Assembly: GCA_028455995.1 (NCBI GenBank)
Contig: JABELC010000007.1
Span: 558,001-622,000, forward strand
Direction: 5' to 3'
Source of the DNA: Scleromitrula shiraiana
Taxonomy: Eukaryota; Ascomycota; Leotiomycetes; Helotiales; Sclerotiniaceae
DNA length: 64,000 bases
Part shown: positions 23,083 through 34,143 of the stretch, piece after piece
Layout of the letters: each line of letters begins with the position of its first letter
Position numbering within the stretch: the stretch's first letter is position 1
The notes under the pieces: model-generated
What the model was told of the DNA's origin: nothing
Databases searched by the model: none
What the model saw: the letters and a program-made list of their open reading frames with translations, nothing else
Translations under genes and position numbers: made by a program

Positions 23083-23856
23083 TTAAGTCAAAACGACTTT
23101 AATTTCAAGCACAATGCCATATCCACTCTGGGATTTAAGGAGACCCCATTCATCCTCGAATCTGAACACCACCTCTTCCATGAACACATCCATGATCACT
23201 TTATCCTTTGGCTCCGCAGCTTTCTCCACCTCCTCCACCAACACAGGTCGAGGAGCCACAGCCGTAGCGCTCGATTTTCTTCTCCAAAACGAATTACTCT
23301 TCGTCTTCGAATCCGGTGGCACGGCCGTGGTTGATACTTGAATAGCCTCTTTCTTAGATGGTAATTCTGGAAATGGTTTCAAGTATGCCGCCATTCGTCG
23401 CGCCATACCTTCATCTTTCCAAAACCATCTTTCGCGGTCAAGAATCTCTTTATCGCCCACCGTCACTATTCGATCGTATTTATTTGGGTCTTCCTTTTCG
23501 AATCGACATGGTTGCGCTTCTTCGTGTTCGAGACAATGATCTGGGATTAATATCAAAGTCCCCTTTCGCAAACCAGTTTTGGCAAATTCGGTGAGGTAAT
23601 TTTGGATCTCGTTTTTGAGGAGAGAGAGGATCTTTTGCTCTTTGGCGTCGACGAGGATGTTCTTTTGTGTTTCGATCGAGGCGAGTGAGGTGATCAGTTG
23701 AGTAAACTGTGCTTGTATTTGATTGCTATAGGATGATCCGGTTGTGGATGGTCCTGGAATTGAGGTATAAGGTGCCGAGAACGACTCATTGTAAGATGGG
23801 GGAGCTTCTTGATCGCCAAATTGCTCATATGAGGGTAAAGGTTGCTTGGAGGCCAT
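23083..23856 (-). CDS. Unrecognised fungal protein with PPxY motif
   Basis: This is a single exon of 257 residues, starting at an ATG in a strong CACCATGG context. I cannot name the family, although the segment IVTVGDKEILDRERWFW (about residues 129-145) has the look of a conserved fungal hypothetical protein. The N-terminus has LPSYEQF and APPSYNES; the second contains PPSY, a PPxY motif of the kind bound by WW domains of Nedd4/Rsp5 ubiquitin ligases. A helical stretch (about 45-95) may form a coiled coil, and the centre holds a Cys/His-containing ILIPDHCLEHEEAQPC. No signal peptide or membrane segment is present. A role as a ubiquitin-ligase adaptor or cargo is only an inference from the PPxY motif. 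Confidence 0.75.
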   Translation of the reverse strand: MASKQPLPSYEQFGDQEAPPSYNESFSAPYTSIPGPSTTGSSYSNQIQAQFTQLITSLASIETQKNILVDAKEQKILSLLKNEIQNYLTEFAKTGLRKGTLILIPDHCLEHEEAQPCRFEKEDPNKYDRIVTVGDKEILDRERWFWKDEGMARRMAAYLKPFPELPSKKEAIQVSTTAVPPDSKTKSNSFWRRKSSATAVAPRPVLVEEVEKAAEPKDKVIMDVFMEEVVFRFEDEWGLLKSQSGYGIVLEIKVVLT

Positions 23857-25503
23857 GGTGAGGCAAGTGCAGGGTGATACAATATTTCACTGGCAGGTGC
23901 GTATTCTCCGATTTGAGAATATGGTAAGAGCTAAGGAAGCTTTGGAATTGAAGTTTCTCAAAAAAGTGCGTTCTTTTTGTGACGTTATTAGTTAGTAGCT
24001 GCCAAAGTCTCCGAGAATTCCCACTACATCATCGGTATTTAGTGGCAGTTAGTGGTGAATGACCGGATAAGATAAAGCTATCTTGCTGATGACGAGACAT
24101 GGAGCTGAGTCAGAGAAGCTAAACCTCCAAGATCACATGTATGTTTGTGATCATTAAAACGATATTGATCGACACGTTAATTCACAGATACATTCTTTAC
24201 TCATAAGATTAAAACTTTGATGTGAAGTTGTCAAATTGACAAGGCTGTGCCGACCCGGAGATGGGTTAATCGGATATGCAAAGAGGCTTGACCGGGCTGT
24301 GTGACCTCAATAAATTATGCTGCCTAATCCCTTTAGAAATACCCTCAGATATATTGGGCAATAAGAATCCACCCGTTTACAGCATCAAGCTTGTCTGCCT
24401 CGTTCTGCCTTGTCAAGGTCTGTGTCAAAATGTACCTATGATGGTGGAGCAGTTGTGTCAGCTGGGACCTTCTGGAAGCTCGCTAGAATATCTGGGGAAA
24501 CTAAGTAGTAGATCATCCCTTGCCTAGCTCGGCTGGCTCGTATTAAGTTTCTTGGCTAGCCGACTTCCGATTCTTGACCTCAATATTTCTCAATCTTCAG
24601 AACTTAGAACTACAGCAATTTTGATCAAAGCAACTATTGACATACAATTACAAGACTTCATAAATGAAATTATATCCGATTTCGGTCAACTAACAGATCA
24701 GCAGCCTTTCTATCGTTTGCTTGAAACAAGTAACTCCTTGCTGATTAGATAGGTTCGGTAACTGTAGGCAGTGCATTCGCCAAACTTACATCCAAAGGAT
24801 TTGCGCTCAATATGCTATTGGTTGTATCAGGCTCTCCTCTTCCTTTTGAAGCCTCAATTTTGTTTTGGCAGAATTGTGTCAATCTAATCTTATGATACGA
24901 TCGACCAAGAAGATGCCAATACTGATGGATTCTATGTAATAAACAATTGGAATGCGGCAGCTCCTCCGAAGCGCCCAGACTGAGTAGAGTATATAATGAT
25001 CCAATATCACTCCACATTCAATGTTCGCTTTCTATCGTTACTGTACTATTCGTTACTTTGAGTTTCTCGGTAAACTACCGGTGCTAGTTGTCATTACTCC
25101 TTTCTATATAGTATAGTATATACCAACAAATTGTCAAGTGACAACTTCGCGCTTTGCAAAGATATTACATCCCTGTTCAAATCTTCTTAAATCAACAGGT
25201 ACGATACTTTCACATCTTTACCCCGTTATAAATACTGACGTATTTGAAAAGGCTATTCGATTCACTATCTGTATATTCCACTCAATCTAGATGATATAAA
25301 CTCATGCTGACCCCTCTCGAGATTCATTTACTCCAACAATTTTGTTAAACATTTCTATTTCCATCTATTCAAGGCCTAGGAATATCTCTTATTACTCCGA
25401 ATCTTCTTGTTTCTATCTTGATATCTTAATCAACTCTTAACTTCAAATCCACCAACGACCAAAACTTCTTTGTTCGCATCAAGTTATTGATTTAACATCC
25501 AAC
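23857..25503. other. Intergenic region, 1.6 kb, no clear gene
   Basis: I see no supported gene. A frame at 24552-24752 (with SRLPILDL and IDIQLQDFINEI) vaguely resembles the middle of a NACHT domain and may be another relic. A minus-strand frame at 24745-25017 has no recognisable domain. The last 300 bases are the C/T-rich leader and promoter of the flotillin gene. Confidence 0.45.
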
Positions 25504-27300
25504 ATGCCTCTCCTTTATCATATTGCTAAACCCGATGAGGTCAGAGTTCCACTCGGTATTCATATTGCTTTTTACTGATGTTTAATAGTACCTCGCCGTC
25601 ACTGGCGCGGGAATTGCTAGGGTTAAAATTTGCAAGAGTGCATGTGTCTGGCCATTCCAGCGGGTAAGTATTAAGTTATAATCCTAGGAAGTATAATACT
25701 AAGCTTTATAGGTCCAACGATTCAGTATCCAACCACAGGATTATTCATTGTCACTTCAGGCGATGACACGGGAGAAACTTCAGTAAGCATAATCTGTTCT
25801 TCTATTTTACTCTTCTCATCTCATGTTGCGTTTGCATGTCTTATCTCGTGCATCCTCAAGACTTTCTCATCTGCAACGAGGAAGTTCTATAATAGGCAAC
25901 TACTAATAACCCGGTCTTCTAGATTTCTCCTACCAGTTGTTTTCACTGTCGGTCCCGATGTCAACCAGAGAGGCCGCAATTCTCGTACAGCTGACTCGGA
26001 ACCCCGTGAAGGAACCCAAGAAGCAGATGAAGCCGCTGCTGAAGATAGTGGTGATGCCCTTCTCAAGTTCTCTATGCTTCTCGCTGAGGGCGAAAACAAA
26101 ACTGGTAACAGAGTTGATCATATTACGAATATTGTCACTGGTATCATTGAGGGTGAGACTCGTGTTCTTGTTAGCTCAATGTCTATGGAAGAGATCTTCA
26201 CAGAGAGAGAGGAATTCAAGAGAAAGATTTTCAAGAATATTCAGTCAGAATTAAACCAATTCGGCTTGAAGATTTACAACGCAAACGTCAAAGAGCTTAG
26301 AGATGCGCCAAATTCGAATTACTTCCAATCTCTCAGCAAGAAAGCACATGAGGGTGCTATCAATCAAGCTCGTGTTGATGTTGCAGAAGCTCAGCGCAAG
26401 GGTAATGTTGGAGAAGCTCAACGTCAAGGTGAACAGAATCGGGACATCGCTAAGATTCAAGCCGAGACCGCCGTTCAAAAGACTGAGCGAGACAGTGAGA
26501 AAGCTAGGGCAGAGGCAACACTTGCTACTCGCAAGACTCAATACAATCGTGATGTCAACGTTGCTCAAATCGAAGCTTCTCGTGCCACCGAAGTTCGTGA
26601 CGAAGAACTTCGTAAGGAGGTAGAAATGAAGCGTGCTCAGACAGAGTTGGAGAGACTCAGAGCCTCAGATGTTGTCAAAGCTACCATTCTCAGGGAATCC
26701 AAGCAGCAAGCTGCTGATGCCAAGAATTACGAGGAACAAGCCCGCTCCAACGCTGAGTTCTACAGTGAGCAAAAGGCTGCTGATGCTCGTGCTTACAAGA
26801 TGAGAATTGAAGCCGAAGCAAAGTATCTTGTCGCAGCCAAGGAAGCTGAAGCCGCGCTTCTCCGTCAACAAAAAGAAGCTGCCGGTATGTCTGCAATGGC
26901 GCATGCTTATGCTGATATGGCGACTGCAATGGGTGGTCCGCAAGGTCTCATGCAATACTTGATGATCAAGGAGGGTACATTTGTCGAACTTGCCAATGCC
27001 AACGCAAGTGCAGTCCGTGGTTTGAACCCCAAGATGACAATCTGGAATACCGGTGCACAAGCCGGCGGAGATGGTCATGCTATTGAAGGTGCAGGTACTG
27101 GAACTAGCATGGGTGGTATTGATAGCATTCGTAATATGTATCAAATGCTCCCTCCTCTCATGTCTACCATCCACGAACAAACTGGTATGACTCTGCCTGA
27201 GTGGCAATTTGGCAGATTGGGAGCCCCACCAGCAGATGTAGCAAAGGTTAATGGAAAGGTTAGCAGAAATGGTCATGCAAGTGGCACTAATGATCATTAG
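25504..27300 (+). CDS. Flotillin (SPFH/PHB-domain membrane scaffold)
   Basis: Exons are 25504-25539, 25589-25663, 25712-25782 and 25923-27300, all frame-consistent, giving 519 residues. The N-terminal SPFH/PHB domain is visible across exons 1-4: YLAVTGAGI, KSACVWPFQRVQRFSIQP, SLQAMTREKLQFLLPVVFTVGPDV. A long Ala/Glu/Lys/Arg-rich coiled-coil flotillin domain follows (about residues 210-400) with repeated EAQRKGNVGEAQRQGE-like segments. The C-terminus is Gly-rich and variable. Flotillins oligomerise on the inner face of the plasma membrane and mark ordered sterol-rich domains; in filamentous fungi they influence hyphal polarity. There is no transmembrane helix; membrane contact is expected through the N-terminal domain and acylation (Cys in KICKSACVWP). 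Unlike its broken neighbours, this gene is intact. The insertion RGRNSRTADSEPREGTQEAD within the PHB region looks species-variable and hydrophilic. Confidence 0.93.
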
Positions 27301-27926
27301 GTTATTTTGATGGAGACTATGGATGGATTCGGGGTAATTCGCAGGCAGCGAGTTTTCTTTTCCAGGGAGTTATACTATACATAACATTACGTTGTATCAT
27401 TTTCCTATCATTACCTACTATCTTTAAAGCTTTACTTTGTTTTTCTTTTTTAGGTGGTGGCTCTACGGTTCATTTTGGTGTTCCGAACGGAGATGATATG
27501 GAGTTTTACGGTTCTTTTCAAGCGATGGTTTCTTTTGCGATACCACGGCGCAGCGCGGGGATATGGTAGTTAATACAAACTAATCACAGCTAAATTGTCT
27601 TCATTCTCGATCGGTGAATACCCATATATTTTGTGATCTGCTATGCTCTTTAGTGTACGTACATTTGTTGGCATAACAGCATGAAATTGTGCCTAGTGCA
27701 CGTAATCGGCTGTGTTAGTCTTAAATCACATATTTTGACTCAACAATCATATACCAAGCCTAAGTAGTCTAATCTAGCACAATTTACGTATATGATCAAT
27801 AATTCGCATAAGATCTCATCATAAGGGGTAGTTGTCGTGGGTAAGAGTCCCTGGATCCAATAAATCGATGCATCATTGAGGCTCTGTATGTGTAAGCATA
27901 CCGAGAAGTAATCCTGGCCTCTCTGA

Positions 27927-29027
27927 ACTATATTTCAACCTCTTAATTCCCTCATATTCTTACGATATTCTTCCGTGACAATCGCTTCAACTTACAAAAG
28001 TCTATTCATCAAGTCTTGCCCAGAGAATCTTCACGTATCCAAGTATTGCTTCTCAACTACCCGAGAAAGATCAATTCTCACAAGATATAGATCAGACTCT
28101 CATGAATCCCAAACTTCACAGCGGCACCAAGGAAATACCTCCAAATTATCACAAGTCACTTGTTTTCCTCTGCTGCCAACCAAATTTCGCATTGAAATTT
28201 GGAATCTCATCATCGAGTCCTCTCCACCTCGCCGCTTCGCTCTAGATGGCACGCAGAGAATACATGAACATTCCCTGAAGGGACCTGTTATTTTATATAT
28301 CAATATCAAAAGCTGCGAGGAGACACAGAAGATCTATAATCTCCTTCTATTGCCAATAAACATGGATCTCGATAAACACTCGTTGGCATGGAAGAAAGCT
28401 TGGCTCGATCCGAGAAAGGATTGAGGCGTGGTAACTGTAGAGCGTCTTCGCAGCTCAAGTACCTGGTTGACTTTTGACGAGATTGATAAGGAATGGAAAC
28501 GTGAGGAGGTGACTAGCGGACTTGGTTTGCTGAAGAATTTGGAATTCCCATGTGCAGGAGATGGATGCCCTATCAGGGCCCCTGGAGACAGTGGATACGT
28601 AAGCGAGAATAAAGCCATACTAAGCTGTTCCATGCTTATGAGCCGTCGGTTCGAGTTTGAGAGGGTAGAACTTTTATTCTCAAAGTTGAGCGGATTGCAG
28701 AACATACTTTTGTGGGATAACGAGGAGATCACACAAGAAACTAAGATTATTTATTATAGGAGATATGGAGCTCAATATATCTGGAGATATTTCTATGGGA
28801 AGAGAGAAACGTCCAAAGACGGAAGAACGCTGAGTGTCGTGTTGCGAAACGCTCAAGGTTGCGAGTTTCGCATTTTCTATATGTCTTTCTTTTGTTGCAT
28901 AAACAAATATGGAAGTACCTTTGCTTCAGAGACTACCCAGTGGGGGCAGTGGAGGGTTCCGAGTCTTCGAGAGCTTACTTGGAATTTGGGATCTAGAATG
29001 CGCTTTGCAGGTGATGCAATGTGCTAG
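27927..29027 (+). pseudogene. 2EXR-domain protein gene with nonsense codon and no start
   Basis: One reading frame runs from a TGA at 27924-27926 to a TAG at 29025-29027, interrupted only by TGA at 28422-28424. The first part has the 2EXR signature CFPLLPTKFRIEIWNLI followed by SSPPR, a domain common in fungal proteins of unknown function. After the stop, the same frame continues as protein-like sequence (VTVERLRSSSTWLTFDEID). No in-frame ATG precedes the domain in this exon; the frame has only a GTG at 27975. The segment around the stop (WLDPRKD, stop, GVVTVERL) matches the continuity expected of 2EXR proteins, so an intron there is unlikely. I read this as a pseudogene. A missed upstream exon plus a sequencing error is the alternative. 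Confidence 0.65.
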
Positions 29028-29402
29028 GTTTATTTGGATACTTAACAAGATATTTGAAAATATTAGGGTATTGGATTGGGTTAGTGGCAAGAAATACTTT
29101 AACATATATCACATTCGCCCCTCATGCATGGGCCATTCTCAGAAAGTATTTGAAATTAAGTTGTTTACCAACTATCTAAGAATTCAGAACTAACGCTGGC
29201 CCAAATTCAAACTGCTTTGCTGAAACCAAGAACTATGTAGAATACACAGGAGCTATTGTCTCCGAGGAAGGGAAAAAGCAAGTAAGATATAAAAGGAAGG
29301 AGAACATATAGAAATATCAATCCATCCCCAAATCTATCCAAATATCCAAGGCTGAGAACAAACTTTCCATACGACTGCTAGTACCGCCTTCATCTTGATA
29401 GC
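29028..29402. other. Spacer between two broken genes
   Basis: About 375 AT-rich bases between convergent pseudogenes. I see no coding sequence, only a short frame at 28909-29193 overlapping the 2EXR gene. Confidence 0.5.
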
Positions 29403-30417
29403 TCAAGAACTCTTATCCTCAGGGACAGCCGCAAGTCCGTCCTTATCAACTTTGTTAGAAGCCTCCATGAACATACTAAAGATGCAATTGGTACAAGCAC
29501 CGCTAGCATCGAAACTTGGAGTTGTAGAATCTCCCGCCTTCGTTCCATCACCATGTCCATAGTTGAACTCTCCACCATTCACAGAAATATGCTCTACTGA
29601 TTTTCCGACCTTTAGTTGCGCAGTGCATCCTGGATCTGTGATAAGATGCTCTATGCCCTTCACACATAGATCCACCCCAAGCTTGTTTAGATCCGTTACT
29701 CCCGCGGCGGTAAGATCCATATAATCACCTTAGAATAAGGTGCTTAAATAGAATCCAACATTGGGCTTAACAACAGGTCCTCCATTGGCTTGTTAGAAAC
29801 CACTCAAACTTTTAGTGAAATAACCCAAACCTGCAAGCTGTCCGCTGACAGCTGAAAGTGCCTGGCTAACTGTTGCGGTACATGCTGCTTGTTCAAGACC
29901 TCTGACGGGAGTATTTTTGAGCCAGCCGGCGACCCCAAGATAGGCCGCGGAATAACATTCTTCAATTTGCCCGAAATTGATACCGAGATCCGTAAGGATT
30001 CCGGATATTGTCGAGTGCGAAGGAATAGTTACAGTCCTTTCACCAAGTGTTGAGTTCATATTGAGCGTACCATTTGCTGTATCTTGTGCTATTGTTGAAA
30101 GCTCATCCAATTCAACCTTAACAATCAAGTTCTGAACCGCGAGGCGACATTCATGCCAGGATCCTGCTGCCGCAAGACAATCATGAAAAGGTGTGCCAGA
30201 ATCCTGTCCTAGCAAAGTCATGTTGACCGAATGATGTGACCCACAATTTTGAGACCCGTTCAAAGATTTGTGGCAATGAGGGGAGGAGTCTGAACGGATG
30301 GCAATGGCGATCGCGAGAGCCGCTTGCCATACACTAGTAAGAATGACACTTGAGACTAAAAATTGTCAGTAAGAAAGATGAAAAGGAGAGGGATGCCTCA
30401 GTACTGTTAAAACTCAT
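29403..30417 (-). pseudogene. Secreted cysteine-containing protein gene with two in-frame TAA codons
   Basis: The gene starts at 30417 with a 13-base exon (30417-30405), a 49-nt intron (GTACTG...TTTAG, 30404-30356) and a long exon. Splicing creates a classical signal peptide: MSFNISSVILTSVW, then AALAIAIAIRSDSS. The mature part has several Cys (SSPHCHK, QNCGSHH, FHDCLAAAG, WHECRL, IEECYS) and then reaches TAA at 29793-29795. The same frame continues as QANGGPVVKPNVGFYLSTLF, meets TAA at 29730-29732, and goes on as DYMDLTAAGVTDLNKLG to a TGA at 29403-29405. Protein-like sequence between and after the stops implies a once longer secreted protein of about 320 residues. Both stops could derive from CAA by C-to-T change. 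A 72-nt intron (GTTTCT...CTAAG) could remove both stops, but its donor is poor and the only branch-like CTAAC lies five bases in. I do not recognise the family. Confidence 0.65.
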
Positions 30418-31387
30418 GGTGGAAGTCGAATGAACTGCTGGAGAGTGCAAGGTGGGATATGATTGTTGAGGGTATGATATCTCTGCTGGTGGCCGGTACA
30501 GGCTTGGAGAGATTGATGTCGAGGAGATATGAAGAACCAATTTGGAGATGACTGAGAGGTGCTGATATTAAGAGAATTCAAGAACCCGACAACTTGCCCA
30601 ACAAGCACCTTATCCATCTAGTGGGGGTCGGAGACCATATATTGCCGTATATGGGGTGACAGTTAGGGGAAAAGCCCCTGGTCGTTTGAATCCATGTAGA
30701 GCCTTTTGTACGTCTACTCTGACCGCTCTTGGCATTTTCTTCGATACAGTACCTCAGCCAGTAGATGCATAATGGTTCTGAGACACTGGATACACATTGA
30801 TGGAATCAGAAAGTTTATTGTGACCTCGTGGGAGTACTGGAAATATTCTCATGTATTCTCCTTTCAGCTAGAATCTTCGAATTATGTAAGAAAGTGTGAA
30901 CATTATGTTTTTAGATATTAAAATTTACAAAGAAATTGCGCAATGTATTACAGTCATAAATAACCAAAGCCAACAATATATATAATGTTTCGATAGAGAA
31001 TGTAACTGGAACTTTGAAGAAATGAACATATTGTGTGTAGATACTATTGCGTATGATGATGGGTGCTCAGAAACGTTCAATTATTTTTGTGATATTTCAT
31101 CCATACTCATTTCTCTTGGATAACTTTATGCTTTAATCAGGCATTAAGATTTTATTTGAGGATATTATTTTGGTAGAAGAATTCCGTTACTCTATCGCTA
31201 TTCTATGCTCATGAAGCCTAGCTTTGGGATTTCAACAAAAAGAAATGCCTCGCTAAAGTCAATCTTTCTTTGCTGATGAGCTTGCAAAAGAACTGTTAGG
31301 ATAATTGTTGGAACGTACAAAACCTTTTTCTATCCGAGTGGAAGCTAACATGATTTTGAATTTCGTAATGGCATACTCCAGATAGTA
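30418..31387. other. Intergenic region, no gene seen
   Basis: AT-rich sequence between the secreted-protein relic and the F-box-like relic. A frame at 30706-30921 has no domain. Confidence 0.55.
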
Positions 31388-32508
31388 TCAATACAATGGT
31401 ACTACTCCATCGTGCAAATAGAATGCCTGTACTGGCTCGTCCGGCACAATTAACCCCTCAATATTTCCCTGTTTCATCTCTACAACAACTGGGTTCTCAT
31501 TTGCATGAATTTGACACATCAGGTTGGGAATTTGCGGATGAACCTCATTCATATTGAGAATTTGCCATCCAATTTCTCGTAGTCTTTGTCTATGTTCCTT
31601 GACAAATCTTCCACAAACCCGACCTTTCCATACGAGATGTAGTTCCCTGCCATTCTCTCGAGAATAAAGCTCGCGGCACTTCCCCATCACATTTGGAAGA
31701 TCCATTCTCATCCAGTGATAACTTCCAAAAGGGACTTAACACAGATCTTGGTTGGGAGGTAATTCATCTGTTTGATTGAAAGCAGTCAATATGCTTATAT
31801 TGATGTTTGGACCATCGCCAACACTACCAAGTAGACTGAAAACTGTCTCGAACTGTGGACTAATGTTCTCTACTAAATCTTCGATATTTGGATCGGACTC
31901 AGCATCATTAAAACCGGTGCCTTGAGGAAGATATAAAAAACGGCTGCGTGGATAAGCCGGTTCTTTGTTATTCTCGTCAGAGATAAGCAAACTTATATGA
32001 CCATATTTCACCTTTTCATCGATTGTTGTGCGAGTGCCATTGGAGAGTTGCAATACTAGCTGAGGGTGACGCAAACTCATGATCAGGTTAGATAGGCATG
32101 AGCGGTTTCGAGAACCGATGACAGTAAGCCAATTTACCACCGTGCTCCATCGAAGGTCGCCGGCAACGTGGAAGATATTCTGGCCGTAATGTATTTCAGT
32201 GCCTCGCGTGAAATAAGCGGATGATATTGAAGTATCTTGGATGCTGTGGCCCTGGTATCTTGAGTTTTGTCAAGATCGTCTTGCTCAACATGCAATTGAC
32301 CAACCTGATAGAACACACTTATCCTGCCATCTTGATAAGAGTCTTTCCATAGAGGCTTACCACACCAAACAAATATAGGACTTGATGCTATAAGAATAAG
32401 CTCATAAATAGCATCACGAATCTCACGCGACAACGACAAAAAGCTCGTAGGCAGAGGTTTCTCGACGCTAGAAGTATTTTGATGAGCATTGAGAGTGAGG
32501 TCCTCCAT
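31388..32508 (-). pseudogene. F-box/2EXR-like protein gene with frameshift and nonsense codon
   Basis: The start is the ATG at 32508. The N-terminus has SFLSLSREIRDAIYELIL (about residues 21-38), the F-box-like opening of many fungal proteins. At about 32188 the frame breaks: one frame ends in ARW-stop at 32134, while shifting by one base gives the sensible continuation GQNIFHVAGDLRWSTVVNW, suggesting loss of one T in the coding strand (ATTACGG where ATTTACGG would keep KYIYGQN). The shifted frame then meets TAA at 31736-31738, after which the same frame continues (VPFGSYHWMRMDLPNV) to a TAA at 31388-31390. So the gene needs two corrections to read through about 370 residues. F-box proteins usually link substrates to SCF ubiquitin ligases; this one appears inactive. 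A homopolymer sequencing error could explain the frameshift but not the nonsense codon. Confidence 0.65.
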
Positions 32509-32918
32509 TCTGTGATGGAAAGCAGTAATAGAACATGCTTACTTTTTCTTAAAACTCGGCGAATTTCTTCATCGAAAATGTAATGCAAATTTTGTTGTGG
32601 GAAAAAGCAAAAATTAGTTTTCGGTTCAGATCAGCTGAAGCACCATAACAGTTGGCTTACATAATCAACCAACTAATGACTTCTCATATTCACTTTCATT
32701 GATCTTCGATCAGGAAGATATATCTTTTCAAGGTTGTGTGAATGAACCAGTAGATATTAGAATGCAATGCGATACCAATCAGATGCAACATGGGTTCACC
32801 GTGTACATATATTTTTGGAGTGAACGTTATCGGTTTATTAATAGTCCATCCAATGTAAGACCAAAGCAAGTGAATACACCCAGTATTTACTTCCATATTG
32901 CTATATTGGATAGCAAAT

Positions 32919-33458
32919 CTAATCTCCCAAATAATAGAAAAGAAAACAAGCCAAGAAACAGTACAAAACCATCCATCCAATTGATGTCAAGACCAAACCA
33001 AGCTCCGAGTCCCAGTAGTTCACGCCGAATTTATCCAAGATATTTCTTACGACCAAGACAACCTGAGTTTCCACTGTATCCAGCAAATCCTCAAACACAT
33101 CCCCAATCATTGCTTCATCTAGCATGCCCGCGCAAATCCCAATCTGAAATATAACTACGTTTGAGAAAATTTCCCAAAAGCTCAAACGGGCAGCTGACAG
33201 AAGTATGATCGGGCCGATGGTAAGACAGAGATCGAAGCCCATGTATTCGCGGATCCCAGGGAGACGATAGAGATTGACAAAGTCTAACACCCAGAATTTA
33301 TACCAGAAAATAGAAGCGACGACTACGGCGACGACGGGGATGGTTTTGCCGAAGTTGAGGTCATCGAGAATCTGGTCGAGTTGGGTCAGAGAAAGTGGCG
33401 AGGCGACTTGAGGTTTCGAGGTCACGAAGTTGGAGAGAAATTGCTCGACTGGATCCAT
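32919..33458 (-). CDS. Small multi-pass membrane protein, unknown function
   Basis: I do not recognise this family. The likely start is the ATG at 33458 (MDPVEQFLSNF), giving 179 residues. The open frame continues upstream to 33722, but that part is AT-rich and unlike protein. Hydrophobic stretches at about residues 33-55 (TIPVVAVVVASIFWYKFWVL), 66-85 (DLCLTIGPIILLSAARLSF), 88-108 and 158-178 (GLVLTSIGWMVLYCFLACFLFYY) suggest three or four membrane passes, separated by an acidic loop rich in Asp/Glu/Val. There is no signal peptide. It lies just downstream of VPS11 on the same strand, with 685 bases between. The coding status is plausible because the stop codon immediately follows a hydrophobic C-terminus, but it could be an orphan. 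Confidence 0.5.
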   Translation of the reverse strand: MDPVEQFLSNFVTSKPQVASPLSLTQLDQILDDLNFGKTIPVVAVVVASIFWYKFWVLDFVNLYRLPGIREYMGFDLCLTIGPIILLSAARLSFWEIFSNVVIFQIGICAGMLDEAMIGDVFEDLLDTVETQVVLVVRNILDKFGVNYWDSELGLVLTSIGWMVLYCFLACFLFYYLGD

Positions 33459-34143
33459 TAGGGCGGGCCACTTTCCGACAACCGATTTGATGTTGAAGAA
33501 TCGTTTCGAAGACAGAACGTAGTTCTTGATCATTTGATAAATGGAAAAGCAATAATGCAGTTTTAATGATACTATCAAGACTGTGTGAATTTGATATTGG
33601 TCAAGTAACCTCAAAAAAATTGAGTATATAAAAGGATTCATAAACCAAATATTGGGCGAGGGCTTGAAAAGAAAAAATGTAGGCAATGAAATTCGAGAGT
33701 TAATCCAATTAGAACCATACACTAGTATATAAACTTTGAGTTACTGGCTATGTAGGTAATGGCACTCGAGAACTAACACAAACAGAAGATTATACTACGT
33801 CTTTCAGTCGTACTTCCACGTTGCTAGCAGGCTTGCTATTGGCAAGAACAAACTTTGAATCCGAAAGGAAAGCGCAAGATAGCTCCATGCATTAGGAATC
33901 TAGCCAACTTCGTAACGCTAGGGGAAGTGTCCCCAACAAACTTTGGCAAATCGAGAGTATACAACATAAAATATCCAGTGAGATATAGACAAGGACTTCC
34001 TGATCGGTATGATAACAACCATTTTACTCCAGTGTTATTTTGCATTACTACACGAACAATCTCAGAAAACGACTATGCAGATACACTCGAAGGATGTTTC
34101 CCATCTAAAAAGGATAATATTCATATTAATATTCATCTACTGC

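Noticed and set aside
24276..25017. Possible third NACHT relic and a minus-strand ORF
   Set aside because: Similarity (SRLPILDL, DIQLQDFINEI) is too weak to call; only mentioned as a possibility in the intergenic entry.
26665..27297. Long ORF antisense to flotillin (210 codons)
   Set aside because: Mirror of the repetitive Ala/Glu/Lys coiled-coil codons of flotillin; no domain.
29733..29804. 72-nt intron (GTTTCT...CTAAG) removing both TAA codons of the secreted-protein gene
   Set aside because: Poor donor and a branch-like CTAAC only five bases from the donor, while the translated middle part looks like real protein. Kept as an alternative, not as the main model.
32699..33154. Plus-strand ORF of 151 codons
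   Set aside because: It is antisense to the membrane-protein gene, rich in Asn/Pro/Ser, with no domain.
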